From Nocardia niigatensis NBRC 100131 (GTDB lineage: Bacteria > Actinomycetota > Actinomycetes > Mycobacteriales > Mycobacteriaceae), in the NCBI RefSeq assembly GCF_000308655.1, contig NZ_BAGC01000049.1:1-44903 (forward strand): 44,903 nucleotides of DNA, read 5' to 3'. The notes beneath the pieces are model-generated. The model saw only the letters and a program-made list of their open reading frames with translations, ran no database searches and was not told the DNA's origin. This document shows, one piece after another, positions 37,742 to 44,903 of the stretch; positions within the stretch are counted from its first letter, which is position 1; each line of letters opens with the position of its first letter. A program made the position numbers and the translations under genes.

Positions 37742-38658
37742 CGGGCGGCGTCCTCGGTCTCGGCGGTGTCGATGCCGAAATCGGCCTCGTCGATTCCCGC
37801 GAACAGGTCGGTCTCCGGGATCGCGGTCTTGACCCGCGTCTTGGCCAGCTCGAATTCCTCGGTGGGCCACAGCCGCTGCTGCATCTCCAACGGCACCGCG
37901 AAGAAGGCGCCGTTCGGGTCGATCTGGGTGGCGTGGGCGCGCAGGGCGTCATCACGCTGCGGGAAATACTTGGCACACTCGACCTGGGTGGTGACCCGGC
38001 CCATGATGTCGCCGCGCTCGGCGGCGTACTTGCGCATCCGGTCCATCCACTCCTGCATGGGGAAGGGCTCGCCGCGCCGCGCGTATTCGTCGGCGAACAC
38101 CTCCAGCCGGGCGAGGCTGAAACCGTGGTTGTAGTACAGCTTGAGCGGCTGCCAGGGCTCACCCGCGTCGGGGAACCGCGCCGGATCGCCCGCCGCCTCG
38201 AAGGCCGCGACCGACACCTTGTGGCACATGATGTGATCCGGGTGCGGGTAACCGCCCATCTCGTCATAGGTGGTCATGACGTGCGGCTTGAACTGACGGA
38301 CCACGCGCACCAGCGCCTCGGTGGCCTCCTCCAGGGGCACCAGCGCGAAGCTGCCCTCGGGCAGCGGCGGCAGCGGATCGCCTTCCGGCAGACCGGAATC
38401 CACGAAACCGAGCCAGGACTGGCGGACGCCGAGCGCCTCGGCGGCGGCGGCCATCTCCTCGCGGCGGACCTCGGTGATGCGGTCCTTGATGCCGGGGGTG
38501 TCCATGGCGGGGTTCAGGATGTCGCCGCGTTCCCCACCGGTGAGGGAGACGACCAGCACGTCGTTGCCTTCGGCGGCGTAGCGAGCGGTGGTCGCCGCCC
38601 CCTTGCTGGATTCGTCGTCGGGATGCGCGTGCACCGCCATGAGGCGAAGACCACTCAC
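37738..38658 (-). CDS. mca: Mycothiol S-conjugate amidase
   Basis: 306 aa zinc amidase of the LmbE/PIG-L family. It cleaves mycothiol S-conjugates of electrophiles and antibiotics to a mercapturic acid, which is exported, and glucosaminyl-inositol, which is recycled. The zinc motif is AHPDDE (11-16), with HPDH at 139-142 in the segment GYPHPDHIMCH. GGERGDILNPAMD is also conserved with Rv1082. The start is a GTG at 38658. It is the first gene of a two-gene operon with the Rv1083-like protein and divergent from DUF4307. Confidence 0.95.
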   Translation of the reverse strand: MSGLRLMAVHAHPDDESSKGAATTARYAAEGNDVLVVSLTGGERGDILNPAMDTPGIKDRITEVRREEMAAAAEALGVRQSWLGFVDSGLPEGDPLPPLPEGSFALVPLEEATEALVRVVRQFKPHVMTTYDEMGGYPHPDHIMCHKVSVAAFEAAGDPARFPDAGEPWQPLKLYYNHGFSLARLEVFADEYARRGEPFPMQEWMDRMRKYAAERGDIMGRVTTQVECAKYFPQRDDALRAHATQIDPNGAFFAVPLEMQQRLWPTEEFELAKTRVKTAIPETDLFAGIDEADFGIDTAETEDAAR

Positions 38659-38795
38659 TTCTCGTTCACCTCACCGATCACGTTTTCCACCTCGTAGCTT
38701 TATGCCAGGTCCAGGCACGGGCGTCAGATATGCATTCCCTATAGTTCCATCCGATCGTTGTTTGTTCCGACCTACCCCCCGGGAGCGTCCCCGAT

Positions 38796-39212
38796 ATGAG
38801 TGAAAGACCGGCTGACCGGTACGGGATTGCGCCTCGGAAGAACCGCCGCTGGCTCCCCTACGCCCTCGGAGCGGTCGTCATTCTCGCCGGGCTCGGCGTC
38901 TCCTATCTGGGCTACCGCACCTACGGACCGCAGGCCATCGAACCGGACCGGATCGGCTACGCGGTCGTCGACGACTCCACCGTCAGCGTGGATTTCAAAG
39001 TGACACGCAAGGACCCGGGCCAGGCGGTCGTCTGCTTCGTGCGCGCCATGGACGGCGACAGCAACGAGGTCGGCCGGCGCGAGGTTCTGGTGCCCGGCTC
39101 CGACTCCGGCACCGTTCGCGTGGTCACCACGATCAAAACCAGCCGGCGGGCCGGCGCGGGCAATGTCTACGGCTGCTCCGACCATGTGCCGGCCTACCTG
39201 CGCGCCGGGTGA
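38796..39212 (+). CDS. DUF4307 membrane protein (Rv1081c-like)
   Basis: 138 aa. A cytoplasmic Arg-rich head (MSERPADRYGIAPRKNRRW) is followed by one transmembrane helix (LPYALGAVVILAGLGVSYLGY) and an outside beta-sandwich-like domain with VSVDFKVTRKDPGQAVVCFVRAMDGDSNEVGRREVLVP and YGCSDHVPAYL. Two Cys could pair outside the membrane. The DUF4307 family occurs next to mca and greA throughout the corynebacteriales. Function is unknown. It starts at the ATG at 38796. Confidence 0.9.
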   Translation: MSERPADRYGIAPRKNRRWLPYALGAVVILAGLGVSYLGYRTYGPQAIEPDRIGYAVVDDSTVSVDFKVTRKDPGQAVVCFVRAMDGDSNEVGRREVLVPGSDSGTVRVVTTIKTSRRAGAGNVYGCSDHVPAYLRAG

Positions 39213-39268
39213 ATCGTCCGTTAAGCGACCCGCTTTGACGCTTCTACCTGCACATTTCCGAATCGTGC

Positions 39269-39309
39269 TAAAATGGCCCAATACACGGTTCCGACGTTCG
39301 GAGCCGTGT
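39269..39309 (+). promoter_or_regulatory. greA extended -10 promoter and start-site hairpin
   Basis: TGCTAAAAT (-10 TAAAAT at 39269) without a clear -35. About eight bases later ACACGG-T-TCCGA / TCGGA-G-CCGTGT (39283-39309) would form a stem at the extreme 5' end of the mRNA. The leader continues for about 150 nt with smaller stems such as CCCGGC-TT-GCCGGG before the ribosome-binding site. Confidence 0.5.
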
Positions 39310-39456
39310 TTGCTGCATTGACGGCCGGCGCTGTCGGGACTCTCCCCAGGGATCGCTCTGGCTGTCCACTGCTGCTGTGCCCATCTCCGGATGGACACGG
39401 TAGCGGGCATCAGGGAATCCCGGCTTGCCGGGGACAACTACTAGGGAGTGATCGAG

Positions 39457-39948
39457 ATGACTGAGACCGTGACTTGGCTGACCCCGGAGTCGCACGAGAG
39501 GCTCACGAGCGAACTCGGCGCGCTCATCGCCAACCGTCCCGTCATCGCGGCCGAAATCAATGAGCGCCGTGAAGAGGGCGACCTCAAGGAAAACGGCGGT
39601 TACCACGCGGCGCGTGAGGAGCAGGGCCAGCAGGAGGCGCGCATCCGCCAGCTGCAGGAACTGCTGAACAATGCCAAGGTCGGCGTCGCGCCGACCAAGT
39701 CCGGCATCGCCCTGCCCGGCTCGGTCGTCAAGGTCTATTACGACGGCGACGAATCCGACACCGAGACCTTCCTCATCGCCACCCGCGAAGAGGGCCTGGG
39801 CAGCGCGGACCTCGAGACCTACTCCCCCAACTCCCCGTTGGGCGGCGCCCTCATCGACGCCAAGGTCGGCGAGACCCGCGAATACACCCTGCCCAACGGC
39901 AACACGATGAAGGTGACTCTCGTCTCCGCAGAGCCTTACCACAGCTGA
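39457..39948 (+). CDS. greA: Transcription elongation factor GreA
   Basis: 163 aa. Binds RNA polymerase through the secondary channel and stimulates cleavage of backtracked transcripts. The N-terminal coiled coil includes TWLTPESHERLTSELGAL and the acidic tip REEGDLKENGGYHAAREEQGQQEARI, where D and E at the tip carry activity. The C-terminal FKBP-like domain ends YTLPNGNTMKVTLVSAEPYHS. AGGGAG is eight bases before the ATG at 39457. It lies between DUF4307 and metB as in M. tuberculosis (Rv1080c). Confidence 0.96.
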   Translation: MTETVTWLTPESHERLTSELGALIANRPVIAAEINERREEGDLKENGGYHAAREEQGQQEARIRQLQELLNNAKVGVAPTKSGIALPGSVVKVYYDGDESDTETFLIATREEGLGSADLETYSPNSPLGGALIDAKVGETREYTLPNGNTMKVTLVSAEPYHS

Positions 39949-40015
39949 CCCGCCTCCCCGCGCCTTCAGCGGGCGGCACAGAGCCGCTGTCGGCCCCACA
40001 CCCGTGCCGGCGGTC

Positions 40016-40086
40016 GGGAGCCGAAACGATTTTGGTCGTACCCGGTGAGTTACCCGGAACCTTGCGAAATCAGTCGTCGCGTTCCG
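40016..40086 (+). repeat. Dispersed repeat R2, copy 2
   Basis: GATTTTGGTCGTACCCGGTGAGTTACCC then CTTGCGAAATCAGTCGTCGCGTTC. Similarity to copy 3 extends leftward to about 40000 (ACCCGTGCCGGCGG). It sits between the greA stop and its terminator, the only copy not upstream of a gene start in its own direction. Confidence 0.7.
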
Positions 40087-40098
40087 AGCAAACGACGA

Positions 40099-40136
40099 AG
40101 CGCCGCACCGAATCTCGGTGCGGCGCTCCGCTTTTT
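40099..40136 (+). terminator. Rho-independent terminator of greA
   Basis: Perfect 13-bp stem AGCGCCGCACCGA and its complement with a 3-nt loop, followed by CCGCTTTTT. It faces the 3' end of metB. Confidence 0.92.
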
Positions 40137-40144
40137 GCCCATGG

Positions 40145-41290
40145 TCAGGCTAGAGCCTGCTCGATGTCGGAGAGGAGGTCGCTGATGTCCTCGATGCCGA
40201 CGGAGAGGCGGACCAGGTCGGCCGGGACCTCGAGGGCCGAGCCGGCGGTGGACGCGTGGGTCATGGCGCCCGGGTGCTCGATGAGGGACTCCACGCCGCC
40301 GAGAGATTCGGCGAGGGTGAAGATCTTGGTCTTCGAGCAGAACTCCAGCGCCGCTTCCTTGCCGCCGTGGACGCGGACCGAGATCATGCCGCCGAAGCGG
40401 CGCATCTGCTTCTGCGCGACGGTGTGACCCGGGTGCTCGGGCAGGCCCGGGTAGATGACCTGGGCGATCTTGGGGTGGTTGGCGAGGAATTCGGCGATGG
40501 TCTCGGCATTGTCGCAGTGCCGGTCCATGCGCAGAGCCAGCGTTTTGATGCCGCGCATGGTGAGGAAGGCGTCCATCGGGCCGGGCACCGCGCCCGCGCC
40601 GTTCTGCAGGAACGCGAACTTGGTGTCCAGCTCCGGGTCATCGGTGATCAGCGCGCCGCCGACCACGTCCGAGTGACCGCCCAGGTACTTGGTGGTCGAG
40701 TGCAGCACGATGTCGGCGCCCAGCAGCAGCGGCTGCTGCAGGTACGGCGAGGCGAAAGTGTTGTCCACCACCAGCTTCGCGCCGCCCGCGTGCGCCACCT
40801 CGGCCAGGGCCGCGATATCGCCGACGTTCAGCAGCGGATTGGTCGGCGTCTCGACCCACACCAGCTTGGTGTTGGGGCGCATGGCCGCGGCGACCGCGTC
40901 CACATCCGAGACCGGCGCGACCGAGTACTCGATGCCCCACTGGGTGAACACCTTGTCGATGAGCCGGAAGGTGCCGCCGTAGGCGTCGTTCGGAATGACC
41001 ATGTGGTCACCGGGCCGCAGGTTCGCGCGGATCGCGCAGTCGGTGGCCGCCATGCCCGAGGCGAAAGCCCGCCCATAGGTACCGGATTCGAGCGCCGCCA
41101 GGTTCGCCTCCAGCGCCGTGCGGGTCGGGTTGCCGGTGCGCGCGTACTCGTACCCGCCGCGCATCCCGCCGACCCCGTCCTGGGCGAAGGTCGAACTCGC
41201 GTAGATCGGCACGTTCACCGCACCGGTCTGAGGGTCCGGATCGAACCCGGCGTGTACCGCCCGTGTGGAGAAACCCAGCTGATCGCTCAT
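40145..41290 (-). CDS. metB: Cystathionine gamma-synthase
   Basis: 381 aa PLP enzyme of the Cys/Met metabolism family. It joins O-succinyl/acetyl-homoserine and cysteine to cystathionine for methionine synthesis. The PLP lysine is K201 in LHSTTKYLGGHSDVVGG. Other family words are YEYARTGNPTR, SGMAATDCAI and VDNTFASPYLQQPLLLGADI. It is the orthologue of Rv1079 by position; some members of this family act as cystathionine gamma-lyases or in reverse transsulfuration, so substrate direction is not certain. The start ATG at 41290 opens MSDQLGFSTRAVHAG, which is typical. Confidence 0.94.
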   Translation of the reverse strand: MSDQLGFSTRAVHAGFDPDPQTGAVNVPIYASSTFAQDGVGGMRGGYEYARTGNPTRTALEANLAALESGTYGRAFASGMAATDCAIRANLRPGDHMVIPNDAYGGTFRLIDKVFTQWGIEYSVAPVSDVDAVAAAMRPNTKLVWVETPTNPLLNVGDIAALAEVAHAGGAKLVVDNTFASPYLQQPLLLGADIVLHSTTKYLGGHSDVVGGALITDDPELDTKFAFLQNGAGAVPGPMDAFLTMRGIKTLALRMDRHCDNAETIAEFLANHPKIAQVIYPGLPEHPGHTVAQKQMRRFGGMISVRVHGGKEAALEFCSKTKIFTLAESLGGVESLIEHPGAMTHASTAGSALEVPADLVRLSVGIEDISDLLSDIEQALA

Positions 41291-41380
41291 GCGAACAGCC
41301 TAAGGGGCTCCCCCGCCTCCCCGAATATTGGGCGGGCAGCCAAGAGACGCTCACTGTTGACAACCCGTGCCGTCGGCTGA

Positions 41381-41447
41381 GTGTCGAACCGATTCTGGTC
41401 GTCCCCGGCGAGTTACCCTCACCTCGCGAAATCAGCTGTTGCGTTCG
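41381..41447 (+). repeat. Dispersed repeat R2, copy 3
   Basis: GATTCTGGTCGTCCCCGGCGAGTTACCC then ACCTCGCGAAATCAGCTGTTGCGTTCG. It lies 78 bp before the acyl-CoA dehydrogenase start and reads toward it. TTGCGT at its end and TAATGC 16 bp further could be a promoter. Confidence 0.7.
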
Positions 41448-41525
41448 CATGGCACCGGTGTAATGCGGTGGGAGAGTGCGGCGCGGCTTTGTCGGTGTGG
41501 CGGAGACGGCCTTATCGTGGGGCGC

Positions 41526-42701
41526 ATGGCCTCCGTTGACGAGCTGTTCGCTATCGATTCCCTGCTCAGTGACGAGGAACGGGCGATCCGGGATACCGTG
41601 CGCGCGTTCGCGGCGGAGCGGCTGCGGCCGGGTGTCGCGGAGTGGTTCGAGGCGGGGACGTTCCCGGCCCGGGAACTGGCGCCGGAGCTGGGCAAGCTCG
41701 GGCTGCTGGGGATGCATCTGGAGGGATACGGCTGCGCGGGGACGTCCGCGACCGCGTACGGCCTGGCCTGCCTCGAGCTGGAGGCCGTGGATTCGGGTGT
41801 GCGCAGCATGGTTTCGGTGCAGGGGTCACTGGCCATGACCGCGATCCACAAGTACGGGTCCGAGGAACAGAAGCTGCGGTGGCTGCCGGAGATGGCGGCC
41901 GGCCGCGTGCTCGGATGCTTCGGCCTCACCGAACCGGACTTCGGCTCGAATCCCGGCGGCATGCGGACCCGGGCGCGACGGGACGGGGACGACTGGATCC
42001 TCGACGGATCCAAGATGTGGATCACCAACGGGTCGGTCGCGGATGTCGCCATCGTGTGGGCGCAGTCGCGCGAAGGTGAGCGGGATGTGATCCGCGGCTT
42101 CGTAGTCCCCACGGACACACCGGGTTTCAGCGCTCGCGAAATGAAGCACAAACTGTCCCTGCGCGCTTCGATCACCGCGGAACTGTCCCTCGACGGCGTC
42201 CGGCTGCCCGCCGACGCCCAGCTGCCCGAGGCCCGCGGACTCCGCGCACCGCTGGGCTGCCTGTCCGAGGCGCGGTTCGGCATCATCTTCGGCGCGCTCG
42301 GCGCGGCCCGCGACTGTCTTTCCGCCACCATCGAATACGCGCGGACCCGCGAGGTGTTCGACAAGCCCCTGGCCGCCTACCAGCTCACCCAGGCCAAGCT
42401 CGCCGACATGGCGCTGGAACTCGGCAAGGGCGAACTGCTGGCGCTGCACCTGGGCCGGTTGAAGGACCGGCACGAGATCTCCAACGAGCAGATCAGCGCC
42501 GGCAAACTGAACAGCACCCGCGAGGCCATCAAGATCGCGCGCGAATGCCGGACCATCCTGGGCGCGAACGGCATCACCCTCGAGTACCCGGTGCTTCGGC
42601 ACGCCAACAACCTGGAGTCCGTCCTCACCTACGAGGGCACCGCGGAAGTGCACCAGCTCGTCCTCGGCGAGGCCCTCACAGGCGCGAAAGCGTTCCGCTG
42701 A
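41526..42701 (+). CDS. Acyl-CoA dehydrogenase, glutaryl-CoA dehydrogenase type
   Basis: 391 aa flavoprotein. The catalytic base is E370 in TYEGT. The Arg that binds the distal carboxylate of glutaryl-CoA is retained (R93 in SGVRSMVSVQGSL). FGLTEPDFGSNPGGMRTRARR, KMWITNGSVAD, KLSLRASITAELSLDGV and LGANGITLEYPVLRHANNLESV also align with human GCDH. It most likely converts glutaryl-CoA to crotonyl-CoA in lysine/tryptophan breakdown, though pimeloyl or other diacid-CoA esters are possible. The start ATG at 41526 is chosen by homology; the frame upstream runs through repeat R2. Confidence 0.9.
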   Translation: MASVDELFAIDSLLSDEERAIRDTVRAFAAERLRPGVAEWFEAGTFPARELAPELGKLGLLGMHLEGYGCAGTSATAYGLACLELEAVDSGVRSMVSVQGSLAMTAIHKYGSEEQKLRWLPEMAAGRVLGCFGLTEPDFGSNPGGMRTRARRDGDDWILDGSKMWITNGSVADVAIVWAQSREGERDVIRGFVVPTDTPGFSAREMKHKLSLRASITAELSLDGVRLPADAQLPEARGLRAPLGCLSEARFGIIFGALGAARDCLSATIEYARTREVFDKPLAAYQLTQAKLADMALELGKGELLALHLGRLKDRHEISNEQISAGKLNSTREAIKIARECRTILGANGITLEYPVLRHANNLESVLTYEGTAEVHQLVLGEALTGAKAFR

Positions 42702-42775
42702 CCGGCACTTCCGGGCAATTGCGCGATATCTCACAACCCGACCGCCCAGTACCGGTCGGTTGCTAGCATCACCGG

Positions 42776-43120
42776 GTGTTTGTGCCCGGCTCCGCATTGC
42801 TCGTCGTTTCGGCGCGTAAAACCCTGAACCGCCTGCAGCGCACCCACGGAGCCCCCGCCGCGGAGGCCGCGGCCGTCTTCCCCGGTGTGTCCGCAGCGAT
42901 CGACCAGCATGCCGCGGCCGTCCGCGACATCCTCGACCTCGGCGTCGAGAACTCCAGCCTGGTCCCCACGAGCGTCCTGCTGGCCGGTTACGCCCGCGGC
43001 ATCCTCGAGGACCTCCGCGAAGCCGAGGCCATCGTGCCGCACTCCCTGCTGGACTGGCAGGACGCCGACTGGCTCCACCTGCGCCTGGCCGGCGTCTGCG
43101 CCCTGGCTCGCGCCGCCTGA
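42776..43120 (+). CDS. DUF6401-like small protein
   Basis: 114 aa from a GTG at 42776. All-helical, with the pattern ALLVVSARKTLNRLQ...VSAAIDQHAAAVRDIL...VLLAGYARGILEDL and the ending LLDWQDADWLHLRLAGVCALARAA. This matches my memory of DUF6401, a family seen in actinobacteria near natural-product and regulatory genes. No catalytic residues are evident. It is downstream of the acyl-CoA dehydrogenase by 74 bp and converges on the MscS-like gene, ending one base before it. Confidence 0.7.
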   Translation: MFVPGSALLVVSARKTLNRLQRTHGAPAAEAAAVFPGVSAAIDQHAAAVRDILDLGVENSSLVPTSVLLAGYARGILEDLREAEAIVPHSLLDWQDADWLHLRLAGVCALARAA

Positions 43121-43121
43121 C

Positions 43122-44228
43122 CTAGCCCCTGTCCTCGGGGTTTCCCCCGTTCTGATTGCCGGGGGGCATCTGACCACCGGAACGCGGCGGCTGTCCGGGC
43201 GGCATCGGCTGACCACCCTGCGGCATCTGACCGGGTTGCGCGGGCATCTGTCCGGATTGGGGTGGCAGCTGGCCGGGCTGCTGCGGCATCTGACCTGATT
43301 GCTGCGGCGGCATCTGGCCTCCGCCCGGTCCGTACCCGCCCGGCCGGCCATATCCCGGTTGCCCGTAGCCGGCCTGCCCGCCCCCGGGCTCGGCCCATTT
43401 GCCAGGAGGCATCTGGCCCATGCCCTGGCCCGCCATCATGGGCCGGGTGGCCGCGTGCTGCGCCCACATGGCCGCCTCCTGCGCCTGCCGCTGCCGCGCC
43501 GCGTCCTCACGACCGCGCTGATAGGCCTGCGCATGCCCCTTCACCTCGGGCATCTCGCCCTCGATGGTGTCGAGCCAGCTCGCCCACCGCTGCTGCATGG
43601 GCCGGATCAGGCCGCCGCCGAGACCGACGATGAGGACACCGCCGATCGTCGCCAGCACCGTGATCAGAATCGGCATGGTGACCGAGGTGCCCACCCCGAT
43701 CTGATTGAGGGCCGCGATGATGCCGATGCCCCAGATGAACACCGCCGCAATGCGTCCCAGCATGCGGCCGTAGTCCAAGCCGCTCAACATGTTCGACACC
43801 ATGTCCTGCACGACCCGCGCGATCGCGCCCGCGACGCAGACGATGATGATGCCGACCGCCAGCCGCGGCAGCCAGGCCACGATGCCATTGAGCATGGTGC
43901 TCACCGGGTTCGGGCCGAAGACGCCGAAGCCGAGCTGCAGGGTGATCAGCAGGATCGCGTAGTACGCCAGTTTGGCGATGATGCCGGTGGCGTCGTAATT
44001 ACCGCGGGCGAGCATGTCCTTGATGCCGCCGCGTTCCACCAGGCGATCGAACCCGATGCGGTTCAGGATCCGGGTCACCAGCCTCGCGACGAGTTTCGCC
44101 ACGAACCAGCCGATGAGCAGAATGACCAGGAATCCGATGAATTTGGGCACCCAGGTGGCGATGGAGCTCCACGCGTCCGAGAGCCCCCGCCCGATCTGGA
44201 TATCGATAGCCGAACTCGAGGTGTGCAT
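43122..44228 (-). CDS. MscS/CmpX-like membrane protein with Gln/Pro/Gly-rich tail
   Basis: 368 aa. There are five or so transmembrane helices in residues 20-210, including two copies of the conserved TM-helix motif of mechanosensitive-channel relatives (WVPKFIGFLVILLIGWFVAKLVARLVTRILNRIGFDRL and WLPRLAVGIIIVCVAGAIARVVQDMVSNML). The soluble beta domain of true MscS is absent. After a cytoplasmic helix rich in Gln/Arg/Ala, the last 100 residues are a low-complexity tail of GQMPxQP repeats. It may act as a small-conductance channel or membrane scaffold. The start is the ATG at 44228. Confidence 0.82.
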   Translation of the reverse strand: MHTSSSAIDIQIGRGLSDAWSSIATWVPKFIGFLVILLIGWFVAKLVARLVTRILNRIGFDRLVERGGIKDMLARGNYDATGIIAKLAYYAILLITLQLGFGVFGPNPVSTMLNGIVAWLPRLAVGIIIVCVAGAIARVVQDMVSNMLSGLDYGRMLGRIAAVFIWGIGIIAALNQIGVGTSVTMPILITVLATIGGVLIVGLGGGLIRPMQQRWASWLDTIEGEMPEVKGHAQAYQRGREDAARQRQAQEAAMWAQHAATRPMMAGQGMGQMPPGKWAEPGGGQAGYGQPGYGRPGGYGPGGGQMPPQQSGQMPQQPGQLPPQSGQMPAQPGQMPQGGQPMPPGQPPRSGGQMPPGNQNGGNPEDRG

Positions 44229-44398
44229 CTGACCCCGTCCCTTCGCTATCCGTTCCGGCCGGGTGCCGGAACTGCTTCTCGGGGTCGTTATACGCCTGGT
44301 CGAACGTCGAGTTCGCTTGTTTGCGAAATAGTTGCCATATCGGATGCTTGTGATTTGCCATACAGCGGCGCGAACGGCTTATAAGACGCGGAAACCGC

Positions 44399-44427
44399 GA
44401 TGGCCCACCCTCATCAGGTAGGCCATC
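44399..44427 (-). terminator. Hairpin after the lytic transglycosylase gene
   Basis: GATGGCC / GGCCATC, 7-bp stem with a 15-nt loop, 52 nt beyond the stop at 44479. Between the two lies a tandem copy of GCCGGAGCGGATCAG (44450-44482). The rest of 44229-44478 shows nothing further. Confidence 0.4.
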
Positions 44428-44478
44428 ACGGTGTCGTCCGAACTGTCGCCGGAGCGGATCAGCTGCCGCCGGAGCGGA

Positions 44479-44903
44479 TCAGTAGGCGCTCGAGACGTTG
44501 TCCATCGAGCCGTAGCGATGGGCCGCGTAGTTGCAGGCGGCCACGATGTTGGCGACCGGGTCCCAGACGTCGAAGGGGGTGCCCTCGACGTGGTACGCGT
44601 TGAAGGTCGGGTCGATCACCTGGAGCAGACCCTTGGACGGGATGCCCATGGCCGCGTTGGAGTCGTACAGGTTGATCGCCCGTGGGTTGCCACTGGATTC
44701 GCGCATGATGTTGCGCAGAATGCCGTTATAGCTGCCCGGAATGCCGTGCTGGGCCATGATGTCCAGGGCCTGGTGGATCCAGCCGTCGAGGTTGTCCGCG
44801 TAGACGGGCGGCGCGGGCACCGGAGCCGGCTCGGGAGCGGGGGCGGGCGCGGGCAGCGGAGCCGGCATGGGCGCCGGAGCCGGGGCGGCGACCGGAGCGG
44901 GCT
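44479..44903 (-). CDS. Lytic transglycosylase (SLT domain), 5' end outside the window
   Basis: The C-terminal 140 codons of a larger gene. A Pro/Ala-rich linker (repeated PAPAPEPAPVPAP) leads into an SLT lysozyme-like domain: GWIHQALDIMAQHGIPGSYNGILRNIMRESSGNPRAINLYD, with the catalytic Glu in MRESSGNP. PSKGLLQVIDPTFNAY, NIVAACNYAAHRYGS and the end at the extreme C-terminus also match. Such enzymes cleave peptidoglycan between MurNAc and GlcNAc. The layout resembles the actinobacterial resuscitation and cell-wall hydrolase proteins. The N-terminus, where a signal peptide is expected, is not visible. Confidence 0.85.
   Translation of the reverse strand, partial: PAPVAAPAPAPMPAPLPAPAPAPEPAPVPAPPVYADNLDGWIHQALDIMAQHGIPGSYNGILRNIMRESSGNPRAINLYDSNAAMGIPSKGLLQVIDPTFNAYHVEGTPFDVWDPVANIVAACNYAAHRYGSMDNVSSAY

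Noticed and set aside
44322..44340. Possible fifth copy of R2 (TTTGCGAAATAGTTGC)
   Set aside because: Only the GCGAAAT word and a few bases match, and the GTTACCC part is missing.
1..44903. CRISPR array, prophage, integrase, transposase, tRNA or rRNA genes
   Set aside because: No regularly spaced repeats, phage-type gene strings, transposase motifs or tRNA-like cloverleaf sequences were seen on either strand.

Overview
This window is a 44.9-kb piece of a high-GC actinobacterial chromosome. It most likely comes from Nocardia or a close mycolic-acid relative. Evidence: a mycothiol S-conjugate amidase gene (mca), a mycoredoxin-like protein, a DesA2-like protein, a lipid-droplet-associated protein, and a gene order that follows the Mycobacterium tuberculosis block Rv1111c to Rv1079 in reverse (ispH/lytB2, Rv1109c-like, xseA, xseB, DUF4245, glpX, fumC, desA2-like, phoH2, glyA, coaA, short Z-prenyl synthase, hemolysin III, DUF255, Rv1083-like, mca, DUF4307, greA, metB). 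That synteny is recalled from the H37Rv map, not computed.

Layout. 1-8.1 kb: housekeeping (ispH, lipid-droplet protein, xseAB, DUF4440, DUF4245, glpX, fumC). 8.1-10.6 kb: an insertion with a FAD monooxygenase, a divergent TetR regulator sharing a double operator, and a limonene-epoxide-hydrolase-like protein. 10.7-21.7 kb: DesA2-like protein with a damaged diiron site, phoH2 with an unusual hairpin-rich leader, DUF488, mycoredoxin-like protein, glyA under a ZTP riboswitch, a tiny Cys/Ser-rich peptide gene, a DUF885 metallopeptidase, coaA, Z-prenyl synthase and hemolysin III behind a perfect 22-bp palindrome. 21.7-26.1 kb: adenylate cyclase, a small membrane protein and the DUF255 thioredoxin-fold protein.

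26.1-37.4 kb: an accessory island of about 11 kb that separates the DUF255 gene from the Rv1083-like/mca pair. It holds a beta-keto acid cleavage enzyme (BKACE) cluster (carboxymuconolactone-decarboxylase-like protein, BKACE, MFS transporter, secreted glycine-zipper protein) facing an AraC regulator. It also holds a pirin fragment, a DHA2 drug exporter behind two CsoR-type palindromes, two decayed AraC genes lying tail to tail, a VOC protein and a second TetX-like FAD monooxygenase. 37.4-44.9 kb: housekeeping resumes (mca, greA, metB), followed by a glutaryl-CoA-dehydrogenase-like gene, a DUF6401-like gene, an MscS-like membrane protein and an incomplete lytic transglycosylase.

Two dispersed non-coding repeat families are the most unusual structural signal. 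R1 (two copies, 123 bp) folds into a long stem whose arms differ by a compensatory base-pair change. R2 (four copies, about 65 bp) lies 60-90 bp upstream of start codons in three of four cases. No CRISPR array, tRNA, rRNA, prophage or transposase was seen.
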